Below are positions 43,630 to 53,792 of a stretch of 64,000 nucleotides of DNA, piece by piece. The notes below the pieces were generated by a model. The model was not told where the DNA came from and did no database searches. It worked only from the letters and a program-made list of their open reading frames with translations. The first letter of the stretch is position 1, and each line of letters starts with the position of its first letter. Origin of the DNA: Lepraria neglecta (lineage: Eukaryota; Ascomycota; Lecanoromycetes; Lecanorales; Stereocaulaceae). The position numbers and the translations under genes are program-made. Where the stretch lies: assembly GCA_033220425.1 (NCBI GenBank), contig CM065647.1, positions 3,410,001-3,474,000 on the forward strand, in the 5' to 3' direction.

Positions 43630-44838
43630 TGTTGATCAGAGCGCTTTGGAAAATTGACAGAAGCGACGGCAATTACTGCATCCAAGAGGCGGGCGTCTGG
43701 AGCAATTGCAAGAGGGACCAGCCCGCTGTATAAAACTTGTAAGCATCACATAGCTCGATCGAAGATTCAGCGAACGTACAGGTTTGATTCTTGGGGAACC
43801 TTTACAAGCGTCGCTATATCGATTTCCAGGTCGTCTTGAGAATGAAAATTTTTGTACACTACTTCCAGGAATCTTAGGTGACTCCAGCGCGACGCGGGTT
43901 CGGTCGTAAGGTGGCAAGCACTCAAAATTATGAGGAGAATAAGGTAAGAAGAATCACACCATTCCAAAGAAGCTCCATAGATAATGAAACATATCGTAAG
44001 GCGTAGGAGGCCATAGAATTAGATGGTTTAACATAAAAAAATATTGCTAACGACTGAAATTGTAGAATTGAAGGACCCGCGAGGGGCGTCGACTGAATAA
44101 ATGCAAATGGACCCACTCACACCTCCGTTACTTACCTGACCACCCTCCCATTGTGTCCGTGGGGGCTGAGTCTGGCAAGGCAACTGAACCCGCCCCGTGG
44201 GAGTCGCATCAGTCGCCAATACACTATGAGTTCTCCGTGAGGATCCCGATATGTGTTCATCTTGAATGAGAAGCCAGATGGCCATGCACATGCCGCATCA
44301 AGAGCTACATTGCTCTGGTGTTGTCCCAGGCTTGCGGGTGCACTCAGATGATGTGCAGGAAGATTAGCCTAGGAGGTCTAGCTGATCCTGCAACTTGGGC
44401 AGCCTGCATCCACCCCCGCGTTGCATGAACTCTTTCGCGACCGAGAGCCTCAGCCTCAATATGAAGCTCCTTATCTCCCTAGAGGCTCTGCCCGTTTGCT
44501 TTTTCAAGGGAGCCAAGGCCATTGGCCAAATCAACTTTTGTAAAACATAGCTCCGCTCTCTAGGTGCTAGATCATTGACATGCTCATTCTCACTATCGGC
44601 TCAATCTACCAAAGTTTTGTATGCATTTATTGATAGCAGCAGTCCCGGAAGAAGTTCATGTAGTATTAGGTCTATGGTAATAAAACCTCAAAAGGTGGTC
44701 TACACCTTAGACTAAGAGTTTCACCTTGGCAACCCGGCACAAAGTGACGCAAAACTTTTCCGCTGCTTGATAACTGCAAACAAATGCCTTGCTATTGATA
44801 ATGTCCACTCTTCATAATACCTACATACACCCACTGAC
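43630..44838. other. Intergenic stretch with no recognised gene
   Basis: About 1.2 kb upstream of both the repeat-protein gene and CFD1. Short minus frames (43636-43917, 44028-44291) overlap and show no motif. It may hold a decayed gene that I cannot identify. Confidence 0.4.
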
Positions 44839-46021
44839 ATGTCCCTCGACAGTGTCAAGCACATCGTCCTCGTAGGCCCCCTGCCCTCTCGCCACCAGCC
44901 TTTACCCACCCCACCCCCACCCCCACCCCCACCCAACACTTCAATTCTGATCATGCCCACAGGTCCTCTCAGGCAAAGGCGGCGTGGGCAAATCCTCCAT
45001 AACAACACAACTAGCTCTCTCACTCTCTCTCGCTGGGCACTCAGTTGGCATTCTTGATATCGATCTCACCGGCCCCTCTATACCACGTCTACTAGGTCTT
45101 GAAGATGCGAAGATAACGCAGGCGCCTGGGGGGTGGTTGCCTGTTGAGGTGCACCCTTCTCAGATACTACCACCAATACCTACGCCAGCTTCTGCGGAAT
45201 CGACTTCTGACGCAAAAAATAGCGACTTCAACGGCACACCCACAGGAGAGCTTACAAACGGCGCCACCGCATCACCAATAGAAGCGGAGAAAGTAGACGA
45301 GAATGAGAAAAGGATAGGCTCCCTCCACGCCATATCTCTCGCCTTCCTCCTCCCCTCCCGCTCCTCCGCCGTAGTCTGGCGCGGTCCCAAAAAAACAGCA
45401 ATGGTCCGGCAATTCCTAACCGACGTGCTCTGGCCCCCCCTCGACTACCTACTAATCGACACACCGCCCGGCACATCAGACGAGCACATTTCCCTCGCCG
45501 AAACACTGCTCAAAAATACTCAGACCCACCCCAACCAACTCTCGGGCGCCGTCATCGTAACGACGCCCCAAGCAGTGGCTATCAGCGATGTAAAGAAAGA
45601 GGTTAATTTCTGTAAGAAGACTAATATTAAGGTGTTGGGTGTTGTGGAGAATATGTCAGGGTATGTGTGTGAGTGTTGTGGGGAGAGGAGTAATCTTTTT
45701 GGGAAGGGGGGTGGAGAGGTTATGGCACAGGAGTTCAGTGTAACATTCCTCGGAGGGGTACCGGTGGATTCGCGCTGGGGGGCGCTGGTGGAGGAGGGGG
45801 TGAGGCCTGTTTATGGGGATGTGGCGAATAATGGGGAGGATGGGGAGGACGTGGAGGGGGATGGGGAAGGGGTCAGTGGAGGAGAGAAGGATAAGGAGAG
45901 GAGGGAGGATGGGCTCCTGGTGGATAAGTATAGGAGTTGTGCGCTTCGTGGGCTTTTTGAGGTGATTACGAGGCAATTGGTTGAGATTGTGGAAGCGCAG
46001 GGTAACAGGGCTATACGATAA
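44839..46021 (+). CDS. cfd1: Cytosolic Fe-S cluster assembly P-loop ATPase Cfd1
   Basis: Cfd1 with Nbp35 forms the scaffold of the cytosolic iron-sulfur assembly machinery. Exon 1 (44839-44871, [11 protein letters not shown]) and exon 2 (44963-46021) are split inside the strand before the P-loop by a 91-bp intron, giving 363 aa. Motifs: deviant Walker [21 protein letters not shown]; switch I-like [57 protein letters not shown]; and [20 protein letters not shown], with the CxxC pair that bridges a 4Fe-4S cluster in the dimer. Two insertions are unusual: about 55 residues after SQILPPIP (residues 62-117), rich in Ser/Thr/Glu, and an acidic Gly/Glu stretch near residue 300 ([16 protein letters not shown]). 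Both are absent from the yeast protein as I know it. Confidence 0.93.
44905..44934 (-). repeat. G-quadruplex-prone C/G tract inside the CFD1 intron
   Basis: The plus strand has six C-runs of 3-5 bases separated by single A bases; the minus strand therefore reads GGG-T-GGGG-T-GGGGG repeats. This is a near-ideal G-quadruplex motif (i-motif on the coding strand). It also supplies a pyrimidine-rich stretch upstream of the CACAG acceptor. Confidence 0.8.
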
Positions 46022-46243
46022 TTTTGAATTGAGAATTTTGTCAGTTGCATGGGAACCGGCGTTTTAGCAATGAGACAGCAAAATAGCTTTGGAAAATTTG
46101 TCTATGTGATTGTCTCTGAGGACATATCTATGCATACAATCACGAAATCATTGCCCTCCGCGTAGAGGTCTTCATATCAATGTCTGCAAGTCTATTATCA
46201 GAGCCGAGACCTGTTGACGCCTAAAATGCAATGCTGTTAGATT

Positions 46244-47573
46244 TCATTGCCATTTCTGTACCACTACTCCACCACGCTTGAACTCGGCTAGGTCGCCTAG
46301 AGCCTGGCTCTTGTCCGTAAGCTCCTTACTGGGGAAGGTCGTCATCAGCGCCCAGGAGCGAGTTCGGCTCTCGGTATTTGATGCCGTGACGAACGAGTAG
46401 ACATCTCCAATAGTATGAGTAGTGTTGAAACGAGCCGGAAGCCGGGTACCATCTCCAAGTCGTATCTGTAATGATACCGTAGGCTGGGAATCATCGATAA
46501 TGGGCCCAGCTGGCTGTGACGCAGCTGCCGGCGCCGCAGCAGCTTGCGGAGCAGGAGCAGCGGGCATTTCCGTCCTCGTCCCAGCCCCAGGCGTCGGGCT
46601 GCCCAATCTCTGTCCTCCTCCAGAGAACGGCACATACTTCTTCTTCGGCTGCACGTATTTCTCAGTATGGGTATCGAGCTTAACATCCACCTCCTGCCCA
46701 TTTTCTACATTCAGTATCGACATAGGAGCCCGACCCTGCTTTATCTGAGCCAGTATCGCAGCATTTGCTGGGTCATCTGCACGGAAGAGGGGACCATCGT
46801 CCACTGAGAAGCCATCGGCCCAGAAATGCAGGACGCGCTCGACTGGCGCCGTTCGTTGTGGCCGTGATACAGTGGGGTCTGGGATGACTTCGCTGGGGGT
46901 GTCGTCGCCGCCGAGGGTGCGTGCTGTGCCTATGAAGCGGGACGAGGGGGCCCGGGGATCATCTCCACCTGGTCTGGCTACGTTTCTGAGGGTTTGATGT
47001 AAGTGTTGGTGCTGTTGTAGCTCGGGTTGTAACATACTTCTTTGCTCGCTCGATAATCTTTTTCTTCAGATCATCTGGATTTTCGACTGCTAAGCCAGAC
47101 TTTTCACCTCCTGCATAAAGATTCTGGTTCTCATCGTCACTAGGCTCATAGTCCTCATCATCGTCATCGTCATCATGACCGTGTCCATGGCCTGCGTGGC
47201 TAGGACCAGCACTTCCTCGTAGATCTCCTAATGTAGCGAACTTCTTCTTCGGTGCCTGGCCTGAAGCTGGAGGCATATTGGATGATGAAGTGGGATTAGG
47301 TTGGGGAGCTGAGGGTTGATCGGCTGAACTCTCTAGAGCTTCCTGTTCTGCTTCGTCTTCTGGCTCTGCTGGATTGTAGTACTGAGTGACTGCGGAGGCT
47401 AAATCCCATGAGCTAATTGCGAGGTGTTCTTCGGCCTGGGAACGACGGTGTTAGAGTAACTGTCAAAGAAGGAGGGAGAAGGGTGTGGAAGAGCTTACTA
47501 CTTCTGGGGACACTCCTGCTAAGTCGACAAATTGTGAGACGAGCTCGTCTCTGTTGGGTGGTGCATCTGCCAT
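46244..47573 (-). CDS. shp1: p47/Shp1-type Cdc48 cofactor with UBA, SEP and UBX domains
   Basis: Shp1/p47 adapts the AAA ATPase Cdc48/p97 in membrane fusion, ubiquitin handling and phosphatase regulation. Exons 47573-47499, 47435-47038 and 46985-46244 fit in phase (introns of 63 and 52 bp), giving 404 aa. The UBA-like N-terminus is split by intron 1: RDELVSQFVDLAGVSPEV, then AEEHLAISSWDLASAVTQYY. A disordered linker has KKKFATLGDLRGSA and an Asp-rich run (HDDDDDDEDYEP). The SEP domain shows VLHFWADGFSVDDGPLFRAD and IKQGRAPMSILNVENGQEVD. The Shp-box-like KKKYVPFSGGGQRLGSP follows. The UBX domain starts VSLQIRLGDGTRLPARFNTT and ends DLAEFKRGGVVVQKWQ. It converges with CFD1, 222 bp apart. Confidence 0.95.
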
Positions 47574-47809
47574 GATTGCGAAAGTCGGTGAAGGATGGGA
47601 AACGTGAAGGTTTTATGGTGAAGGGAAGGATTCGCAAGAGCAAATTCACTTTCGAGTGTTTATGAAGTTGAAGGCAGATGTGTTGTGCAAAGTTGAAGAG
47701 TTGAGCGGCGGGGTGACAGAAATCTGCCTCGGCCTCACCCCTCGCCGGGTCTAGGGTGAGCGCCGCTTTATCCTCGCGCGAGCCTGGGTGATGGGTGACT
47801 GCGCCCCCT

Positions 47810-48800
47810 TAGAGGTGATCGGAAATTTCTCAGCGATCTTTGGAAAGCGCTGTTCACTAAGCTCGGTGTCAAGCTACTCTACTCAACAGCTTACCACCCA
47901 CAGACAGACGGCGCGAGTGAACGCACTAATCAGACTGTTGAAATTGCCATTAGATTCTGGATGTCTACTCTCGACGCCGTCGATTCCTGGCTTCTTACAA
48001 TCCCCGCTATCCAAGCAAGCTATAATAACGCCGTCTCAGCTCCAACTGGAAGGACGCCGAATGAAATAGCGTATGGATTTTCGCTCAATCAGCCACTAGA
48101 TCTGGGAGCCTACGATAGAGAAGTCTTCCCTAAGGAAATAGCTCGTCTTGAAGCTGCCGACGCTGTCGCTTTTGCCCAGATAAACTCGAAATTCCACTAT
48201 GATAGAAGACACTAGCTATAGTCCTTCAGGGTAGGCGACTATACGCTACTCCGCCTATATTATGGGTATGATATCCCAGCGACTAAGGTCACCGGCAAAA
48301 AATACGGATAATAGTTCGTCGGGCCATTCAAGGTTCTCGAAAGAGTTGGGCGTTTGGCTTACCGGCTTGACGTTCCTCAGCACTGGAAGATTCATCCGGT
48401 TTTTACTGTGGCGCGGCTCGAGCCGTGTTCTGACCCACAGACAGATCCTTTCTACCGAAAGCGCCCAGAGGAGCCGCCTTTAGTATTCGTCAAGGGAGAT
48501 ACTGATGACTAGAAGTCGTACGAAATCGAAAAGCTCCTTAACAAGAGGACGATGAAGAAGGGATGTGGTTTCGCTACAGAGTACCTGGTTAAGTGGAAGG
48601 GTTACGGAGCCCAGTGGGACGAATAGCTGAATGTTAAGTAGCTAGGAGACGCCTAGAGGTTGGTCGACGAATATAAGAGGCATGCTGAGACGCTGCCAGT
48701 ACCGAATCGACGTCGTCGAAAAGACGATGCGAAGGAATCCTAGGAGATGCCTCCTCCGGCGGTGCCGAAGAAGCGCGGGCGGCCCAAGAAGTCGTGACCA
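47810..48800 (+). mobile_element. Ty3/Gypsy LTR-retrotransposon remnant (fossil)
   Basis: The 3' part of a pol gene of the chromovirus branch. It has the end of the integrase core (AYHPQTDGASERTNQTVE), the GPY/F-type region (VGPFKVLERVGRLAYRLD, then WKIHPVFTVARLEP) and a chromodomain-like end (ATEYLVKWKGYG) followed by a basic tail. Gag, protease, reverse transcriptase and RNase H are absent, and I cannot define LTRs, although the AT-rich sequence to about 49020 may be part of the 3' end. The copy is broken, with several breaks, and looks old. Confidence 0.85.
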
Positions 48801-49064
48801 AGGAAATGCATGGATTGATGGCTTCGGAGGGCCCGAAGTTTCTTGTTGGCTGGTTCCTTATCAGGTAATTCCTAACTAGTATTTGCTTCTTAATGAGCGT
48901 ATTTAGCTAGTTATCGACGAGGACGCCGATATCTTTTTTATTGCCGGCATTCGTTAAGAATTCGGCGCTTGGCAAGTAGCTTTTAGCTGAGCAAGCTTCT
49001 CTTGCTTAGAAGAGTCAACTCATCAATCATTCAACTGCATAGAAAGCTCCTTGTCCTTGACAAA

Positions 49065-49815
49065 ATGGCCTGCGCGACAGCCCGTACAAAAAGTAAGTTT
49101 ATTAGATATACCCATCCCCCATACGAGCCCATCTGATAATCTCCGCAATAGGTTGGTAGGGGGCCAACCCTACTTCCCTTTCAAAAACCCCGAAGACATC
49201 GATAAGCTCGAGCAGGATAAGGGCGTGCTCGTCGAGACGACCCGCAAGGCCGTCGAGGATAATTTCGAGCCAGGCGCCCTGTGGGACAAATGGAGCGTCG
49301 TGGCCGAGCTACTATTTCCTCTGCCTCGATTGGGTGCTGTTTCGACTCTTCGAGACGCGCGCCGATAACAACTCCAAAGACACGGTGGCACAGGAGAAGA
49401 TGATTGGCCTCAGGGCCGAGGGCATCGGGCAGCGTGCCACAACCGACTACACGCATGAAAAGTTCTACGAGGCGCTGAATGATGGGGGAAATCAGCATTT
49501 CGGGCTGAAGCCGTACGAACTGGCGGGGAAATCTAAGGATGAGATTCGGAAGGTGGTGAAGGAGAAGGCGGTCGTCGTGGCGTGGGCGGGCCAACCTATT
49601 CCGAAAAGCGTCGCTCATGTGTCGGTCAGGTTCAACGATGAATGGGAGAGCAAACTGGGAGATATGCATCAGGTAGGCTTGGCGTCTGCAGCCGTTACCA
49701 GGAATGTGACGACAGCGCTGACAACCGGGTCCAGGTGATCACTCATGGCCCTCTGGACTTTGAGAAGCATAGACCGGCTTATAATATTGTGGGTGTTTAT
49801 GTGTCTAAGAAATGA
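49065..49815 (+). pseudogene. Hypothetical fungal protein gene, probably disrupted
   Basis: A start at MACATARTK is followed by a GTAAGT donor, but the phase into the next exon (LVGGQPYFPFKNPEDIDKLE) does not fit. That exon runs through EDNFEPGALWDKWSVVAE. At about 49307 the coding frame changes: the second frame reads YYFLCLDWVLFRLFETRADN, then QEKMIGLRAEGIGQRATTDY and HFGLKPYELAGKSKDEIRKV. A clean 62-bp intron (49673-49734) joins to VITHGPLDFEKHRPAYN and ends VGVYVSKK. Apart from the frame change and the first junction it looks like a normal 220-residue soluble protein. I do not recognise the family. A sequencing error is an alternative to true inactivation. Confidence 0.6.
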
Positions 49816-49919
49816 TTGTATTTGAGTGGCTGCCATGGAAATTTGGTCCCGCGAAAGTGATCTACAGAACAAGAAAATGAAGATGCCTTGACGGTCATTT
49901 AGGAAGAGCGTACGTGAAG

Positions 49920-50310
49920 CTATGCATGCCGTAATTGAAGCAGACTCAAGCTCTTGATCGGCAGGTCAAAATCCATCTCCGCGCAGCCGTCGCTATTATT
50001 CATCATTTTGGGCTCGAGCATCGCCAGCGTGCCAGCAGCCACGAGCCCATCATGCTGCTCCTGCGTGATATTGTCCGCTTGTGGCGACCCCATCTCCAGC
50101 CATGTCGCATAAGCATTGCTATGCCCCTCGTCAACCCGCCAGTGCGTCAAATTGACCGCTCCAGACCAAGGCAAATCGCGCAGCTTCAGATACGCGTTTA
50201 CGTCCTGGAAGTCAATGTCATCGTCATGATGATGCCACTCAGAAATACTCAGCGTGCTCGTGCTGTCATCCAGACTCGCCACCTTAACACTAACCCTAAA
50301 AGTTGTCTGC
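49920..50310 (-). pseudogene. C-terminal fragment resembling GH39 glycosidase
   Basis: The frame contains NAYLKLRDLPWSGAVNLTHW, then RVDEGHSNAYATWLEMGSPQ and EQHDGLVAAGTLAMLEP. The beta-sandwich end of GH39 beta-xylosidases typically has a strand rich in LP and then YRIDxxHSNxYxxWxxMGxP followed by an LxxAG element, so I assign it there by pattern. The catalytic TIM barrel is missing: upstream, the same open frame passes into antisense-frame text of an unrelated broken gene. A fragment of about 120 residues therefore remains. Confidence in the family is moderate because only the C-terminal module is visible. Confidence 0.5.
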
Positions 50311-50936
50311 ACGTCCATTCGTGCAGCCATTCCAACCCCAGGACGGGCGTGTGCTACAGAGCCTCTTGCCAATCTCTTCGGCTCTTGGGTTGATCCAGCC
50401 CTCTTGAGGCGTTTTGCCTTGGTCAGCCGCGGTTTGAGTGAGTCGAGGATCGTTGCCCCACACAAGACTCACAGGAATGATCTTGTCTCAAGCCTGAAAA
50501 AGTCAGCCAACAGATCAGACGGCAGGCGAGATCGCGCTCCATCGATAGCAAGGTGGTCTTTGTCGTACGTGTACGTGCCAAACACCCACCCAATCGGTGC
50601 TTGATCGTCTCGAACCGCCTAGTCATCCTGAATCAAGTGAAAATCGCTTGCAGAGTTGTTGGTCAAACGCGACTGGTTATTTCTGGGGTCCAGGGGAGGA
50701 CCAAAGCTCTGATTCTTTTACACCGCCGAGTCCGGGCAAATGACCGCTGGCAGCGATGGTGAACTGACCATGTTTGGAAACTCGTCGTCCTTCGCATCTG
50801 TCATTAGAACCTTGAATACGCAGGTACCTAGAGGAAAGTACAAGTTCGTGTTGAATTGAGGGTTGCTCGGATCTTGCCAGACTTCCCCATTAGACCATGC
50901 AAAAATGAATAAAATGCTTGCTGTTCTCCTTGGCAT
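50300..50936 (-). pseudogene. Broken fungal hypothetical gene (WVFGT / WGNDP family)
   Basis: Coding text in order: MPRRTASILFIFAWSNGEVW, QDPSNPQFNTNLYFPLGTCV and FKVLMTDAKDDEFPNM to about 50770. Then, in another frame, SDFHLIQDD, a TAG, and AVRDDQAPIGWVFGTYTYDK. After a probable intron with a TTTTTCAG acceptor (near 50499) comes A, a TGA, then DKIIPVSLVWGNDPRLTQTA and EGWINPRAEEIGKRL. At the two stops relatives have tryptophan (DWAVRD and WDKIIPVS), so each is one G-to-A change. The family usually ends in an NGPADN...SCxSCH heme-like segment; here homology stops after NGRADN and GH39-like sequence takes over. Function unknown. Confidence 0.6.
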
Positions 50937-51638
50937 TTGGATCGTGTGATAAAAGATTTTGTTTTGCAACCTGCCAGAAATTGATGCCCGTAGGACTTTA
51001 ATTTTGAATATATATAAGAGTATATAGCTTCCCCGAACCCAGGGAAACACGTGACCTGTCACTGACTAAGGCATCGCCGCTTTGCTCCCGCGCTCAAGCC
51101 TATTTCATCTTTCTGCTCCCTCTCTCGTCAGGATCACTTGATCGCCCCCTAGAAACACCTTATTTTTCAAGTGTTGAGGGAGGCTATGCTGTTCAAGCGT
51201 GATGTCTATGTTTTGGCTTTAAGCATTCTAGAAAGAGTCAATTTGAAAATCAACTTCTCCCTCGTTCCCAATGAGAAGTGCAGCGACTAATACGAGCGCT
51301 AGATATATGGCTCGCTGAAGGATATAACAATGCTAAACTACCAGTAAGATATCGAGGAACTGTACGATCTGTCTCTAAAACACGATCAGATGCCAAGAGC
51401 GCGGGCGTACAAGCTTTAACACCCTCGTCTCCATGAAAAGGTATAGAAATGGCCAATTTAGGTCAATTAGACAAAGCAATCACTCAGTTGAGCAGGTTGT
51501 TATGTAATTTCTGTCCATGCCATGGAGGGTCAAGCGTCTATTCTTACACGACTCAAATACATTCCGCTTACGCAGTCTCCGAGATATCCATGAAGCCGTT
51601 CTATTGATTCATTCGATAGCAACATCAATTCATCGCCC
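50937..51638. other. Intergenic stretch
   Basis: About 0.7 kb between broken genes and the nitrate transporter. A minus frame (51250-51456) shows no motif. Nothing else recognised. Confidence 0.4.
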
Positions 51639-53792
51639 TTATCGCGCATCCATCTGGCCTTTCGGTATCGGTCGAATCCAGGCTACCAAAAGACTAGCGC
51701 CTATGTTCACTATTCCAACAAGCCAAAAGACCTTCGCATAGTTCGTGCCATTGTATCTTGCAATCAGGAGATAGACTATGCCGCCAAGATTTCCTGCGGC
51801 ACCTGTAACACCAGTGATAAGACCTTTGGTAGTGACAATCAGCTACTACTTCTGAAAGCCCATGAGGGGTCGGGAAGCATTACTCACCGTTGGACGTTGG
51901 ATGCACATGAGGCAGCAGTGCAAAGACCGAACCATTTCCGGCCTCTTCAAAAAATGCGAGACCCGTCATAAGACCCATCATAGTGGCTTTGTGGTGAGGG
52001 TTGATGAAGCCAATGGCTAGCATGAACGCCCCCATGATGATAGTGAGTGAATGTATCAAGATCTTCTTTCCCCATAAAGATCCTGTAGCGCGGTATATGA
52101 GATCGCTGATCATTCCCCCCATTGGCCTGAAGACTGCGTTCAAAAGGCCATACATTGCCGCCCACCGACCCGACCCTGTCTGCCCCAGGCGTGGGAAATT
52201 CTTGAAATAGTAGGCTCCTAGGAAAGAATTGACTGCCAATTCGGTACCGAATGTGCAGAAGTACGCCATCATGAGAGTCAAGGTCGGAAGAGAGATGATC
52301 GCCTTCACAGATCCCTTGTAGGTAGGTTTCTCGACGAGCTCCCAACTAGCCGCGTTCAGAAAGTCGTCTTCGTTCACGAGTTCCTGCTCCTGCTCCTGCC
52401 TTCGACCAGGAAAATAGTCGAGCTCCACACTATGGTTTGAAAGACCTGGCCTGTGCGGACTCCTGCGCCCTGGCTTGAGCGAGTCATTGGGTTTGTCGAG
52501 CGTACTAACGTACACATCTGGTTCACTGAAATTAGCCATAATCCATATGAATCAACGAGAGACGAAACGTGTCAAAAGAAGGGCCAGAGCAGCTGATGAT
52601 ATTATCCCTGCAACAGAACGTGCTATTCAAGCGCCAAACGTTGAGCTGCCCCTAGCTGCGGAATGGCTTGAGCTTGAAGCAATCGAAGTTATGAAGGTCT
52701 AAGTGCAGAGCTTTCTGCTTTTTAGAGCCGAACAATGCTCGATTCTCCAAGCACCTGGAGGTGGGACGACCAGCCTTCTTGCTCCTTTGAGCTGGCAGCG
52801 CTTTTAGTGCAGGGCTTTCAGCTCTTCGGAGCCGCAGGACGCTCAATTCCCAAAGCATGTTGACGTTCGAGTGCCAGCCTTCCTCCTCCTTCGACCTGGA
52901 AGAGCGGCCAAATTTCAATACACCCTGAATCCTAACAGCCGGGCTTTCGAGTGTCTTGAGCTGAAAAATGATGCATTTCTTGACTTCAGCATCTTGGAAA
53001 AGCGGCAAAATATGCTTTGTGGGCTCTGATCGGACAACGGATGGATTATTGCGAGGACGACTAACCTCGGTGCTCTGCTTGACGCTGCATATCAAATGCC
53101 CTTGTTGACCACTTCCCGGTTGGCGCATCCGGACATGCAATGATGATCATCAAAGCGGTCACTACAAGGAGTATGAATGGTACCACAAATGCTACTCGCC
53201 ATGCGACATGTGGTTTGAGATGCTGGCGTTGTACTAGCGAGTCAAATATTGCCGGCATCAGAAAATAGGTGACACCTGATCCAGCATTTCCCAACCCTGC
53301 AGCAAGGGCGTTTGCGGTACCGACAACATTCTTATCGAAAAAGCCGGTCGTCCACACTTGGCAAGGAACGAAAGCACCTCCTAAGATACCGACAAAAAGC
53401 CGCAATATGATGAGACCTGTGGCGCTGTTGACCGTGCCTGCCAACGCCGTCGGGATAGCACCTGTTATAAGGATAGCTGCAAAGGTCCACCGAGGTCCAA
53501 ATCGATCGCATGCTGCACCTGCGGAGAGTCGAACTATCAAAGTCGCGGCCAAAGCCAGAATATTTGAATTGGCGATTTGATTTTGGGTAAGGTGAAGGTC
53601 TGCCTTAATTGTTACTGTCAAGAGCGGCGGGAAGGCATACCAGGACCAGAAAGCGACGAAGAACGACCACCAAGACAGCAGAAATACGCGGCCATAGATG
53701 TTGAATGGATTGAGGAATGGGATGGATTGAGCCTTGTTGTTGACCGGGTTGATCGCAGGAGCTTGCCACAGTGATGCTATTTTGAAGCCCAT
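51639..53792 (-). CDS. Nitrate/nitrite transporter of the NNP family (MFS), long repeat-filled intron
   Basis: A plasma-membrane nitrate permease of the CrnA/NrtA type. Exon 1 (53792-53066) encodes helices 1-6, including [20 protein letters not shown], motif [16 protein letters not shown] and the family signature [16 protein letters not shown], ending [15 protein letters not shown] later exon (from about 52530) carries the long cytosolic loop and helices 7-11 with [40 protein letters not shown] and [24 protein letters not shown] intron then leads to [20 protein letters not shown], the second NNP signature, and the end GQMDAR. The gap between the first two exons (about 530 bp) is far longer than other introns here, contains tandem repeats, and I could not make the phases agree. 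The gene may be damaged there. Confidence 0.78.
52703..52910. repeat. Two 104-bp tandem repeats in the nitrate-transporter intron
   Basis: Copy 1 (52703-52806) and copy 2 (52807-52910) both start GTGCAG.GCTTTC and share blocks such as AGAGCCG/GGAGCCG and CCAGCCTTC.T.CTCCTT. I estimate about 70 percent identity by eye. A weaker third copy may follow to about 53040 (CCGGGCTTTCGAGT). The array makes up most of the long intron. Confidence 0.65.
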
